NCBI GenBank assembly: GCA_038042195.1
Contig: JBBTET010000013.1
Location: forward strand, 62,001 to 126,000
Length of the DNA: 64,000 bases
Reading direction: 5' to 3'
Origin: JACRIM01 sp038042195
Lineage (GTDB): Bacteria; Planctomycetota; Phycisphaerae; UBA1845; UTPLA1
Of this stretch, positions 63,057 to 64,000 are shown piece by piece; position 1 is the first letter of the stretch; each line of letters begins with the position of its first letter. A program made the position numbers and the translations under genes. A model generated the notes under the pieces. The model was not told the DNA's origin. It saw only the letters and a program-made list of their open reading frames with translations, and did no database searches.

Positions 63057-64000
63057 CTACGCCGAAACGTTGTCGGCGGTGTGCGGTTCGCTCGACGCGG
63101 CACCCACAATCAAGGGGGTCGCCGTCATATGTCTGCGAGCCGCGAAATGACTCATCCTCCGGGCCGCCTCTCCCGCGGCGCGAAGCTTCGATGATGCCTG
63201 ATTCGTATCCCCTCGTCCTTCGGCGAGCATCGCTCCGACGCGCTCGCGATCTCGTACCTTTTGCAACGTTGCCACGGCACCTTCCACACGCGCCCCATAG
63301 TTGCCGCCGCGCTCGCCCGCCATCTGCAAGTCCACGATCAATCCGCTGATCCGCACGGACTCAAACCGGCTGATCAACGCACCCACCGCAAACTCCCCCG
63401 GCTGCTCCGCCAATTCGGCAAACCCCCGGGCGATGTCGGCAAGGTCCGCATCAGCGACCAGCGACACATCAAACTCCGAACGCACCGATTCGTAATAACT
63501 CGGCTCGTTCAGCAACACCTCAAGCAGATCCCGCATCGCGGAATCGGCGGCACTGGTCGACGCTGCGGGGCGCTCGGATGCGACCCTTGGCGACGACGAG
63601 ACAGGAGCGGGCGACTTGCGCCCAAGAATACGCAGTTGCCGGTTGACCTCCTCATTGGAGAGTCCCAGCAGTTTCCCAACCTGGTTGATCAGCAACCCCC
63701 GTTGGATGGGATCGCCGGCACCGTAATCCTGAGACTGAACGATCAACCCCAGAAACTCTTCCACGGCCCGACGGACATCAGGCCCCTGGTCGCCGCTTTG
63801 GCACCGTATCAGAACCTGCTTCCACTTCGATTCTAGCGCCCCAACCGCAGAGGTCAAAGCCATTTGCAAGGCCTCCGCCCCCTTTTGCACCAGCAAATCG
63901 GCGGGGTCCTTTCCTTCTGGGACGTGGGCCAGGCGAAGCGACACGTCCGTTGTGAAAAAGAGCGGCAGACTCTGATTCGCGGCTCGCTGACCGGCGGCAT
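63057..64000 (-). CDS. dnaG: DNA primase DnaG, C-terminal part (runs off window end)
   Basis: At least 314 codons in one frame with no start before the window edge. The part just inside the edge (AAGQRAANQSLPLFFTTDVS, then LRLAHVPEGKDPADLL) is the end of the TOPRIM catalytic domain; the rest is the C-terminal helicase-binding region. The zinc finger and active-site residues lie outside. A methionine-like GTG at 63944 is internal to this frame and is not the start. Upstream of rpoD. Confidence 0.9.
   Translation of the reverse strand, partial: AAGQRAANQSLPLFFTTDVSLRLAHVPEGKDPADLLVQKGAEALQMALTSAVGALESKWKQVLIRCQSGDQGPDVRRAVEEFLGLIVQSQDYGAGDPIQRGLLINQVGKLLGLSNEEVNRQLRILGRKSPAPVSSSPRVASERPAASTSAADSAMRDLLEVLLNEPSYYESVRSEFDVSLVADADLADIARGFAELAEQPGEFAVGALISRFESVRISGLIVDLQMAGERGGNYGARVEGAVATLQKVRDRERVGAMLAEGRGDTNQASSKLRAAGEAARRMSHFAARRHMTATPLIVGAASSEPHTADNVSA

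Overview
The window comes from a high-GC bacterial chromosome that looks like a member of the Planctomycetota, probably a Phycisphaerae-like lineage. The signs are: many small lipoproteins; a C-terminal zinc-ribbon signature of the form CxxCGYxLxGLxxxRCPECG (protein at 56031-56477); a CHRD protein ending in a dockerin-like tail; a membrane-spermidine-synthase fusion; a single-chain 2-oxoacid dehydrogenase E1; and dispersed hairpins with the core CACAGCCG...CGGCTGTG. The taxonomic call is inference from these signatures, not from rRNA. No rRNA operon, CRISPR array, intact prophage or intact insertion sequence was seen.

Layout. 1-8.7 kb: a truncated M3 peptidase, a DUF4097 lipoprotein, a small zinc-ribbon protein, the glyoxylate shunt (aceB-aceA, minus) with a divergent LysR gene, then gpsA and a HAD phosphatase. 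8.7-14.6 kb: a polytopic membrane protein, a PilZ protein, smpB, and an ECF sigma / zinc-finger anti-sigma / PDZ protein set. 14.6-21.2 kb: an S9 peptidase, small exported proteins, a GAF-SpoIIE phosphatase, pyrD and a methyltransferase. 21.3-27.1 kb: a HEAT-repeat protein coupled to a membrane protein, a PfkB kinase, an ABC-ATPase/GNAT fusion and a lipoprotein. 27.1-27.8 kb is non-coding and repeat-rich. 27.8-33.1 kb holds two divergent coupled pairs: an S24 repressor with a redoxin/haem/PHM-like protein, and a TrkH-like membrane protein with a lipoprotein. 33.3-36.3 kb: a two-gene DUF4132 module. 36.5-47.5 kb: CHRD protein, E1 fusion, M50 protease, small zinc-ribbon protein, recG, a LysM lipoprotein, the spermidine-synthase-like fusion and a YchF-like GTPase. 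47.6-53.0 kb: envelope polysaccharide genes (ABC-2 permease, GT4, Alg14/Alg13-like pair) with pyk and a methyltransferase among them. 53.0-56.0 kb: coaX, a short MnmE-like GTPase and a quinone-oxidoreductase-like protein. 56.0-57.1 kb: an MNT antitoxin followed by a gene that fuses the start of a HEPN toxin to the end of a VapC PIN toxin. 57.1-64.0 kb: rho, acyP, tRNA-Phe with a partial tRNA copy 340 bp away, rpsA, rpoD and the 3' part of dnaG.

How the genes work together. The core (rho, rpsA, rpoD, dnaG, smpB, recG, tRNA-Phe) is housekeeping. aceA/aceB, pyk, gpsA and the E1 fusion are central carbon metabolism. The accessory interest lies in the toxin-antitoxin remnant at 56.5 kb, the ABC-GNAT fusion at 25 kb, the coupled repressor/redox and Trk-like/lipoprotein pairs at 28-33 kb, and the DUF4132 pair at 33-36 kb.
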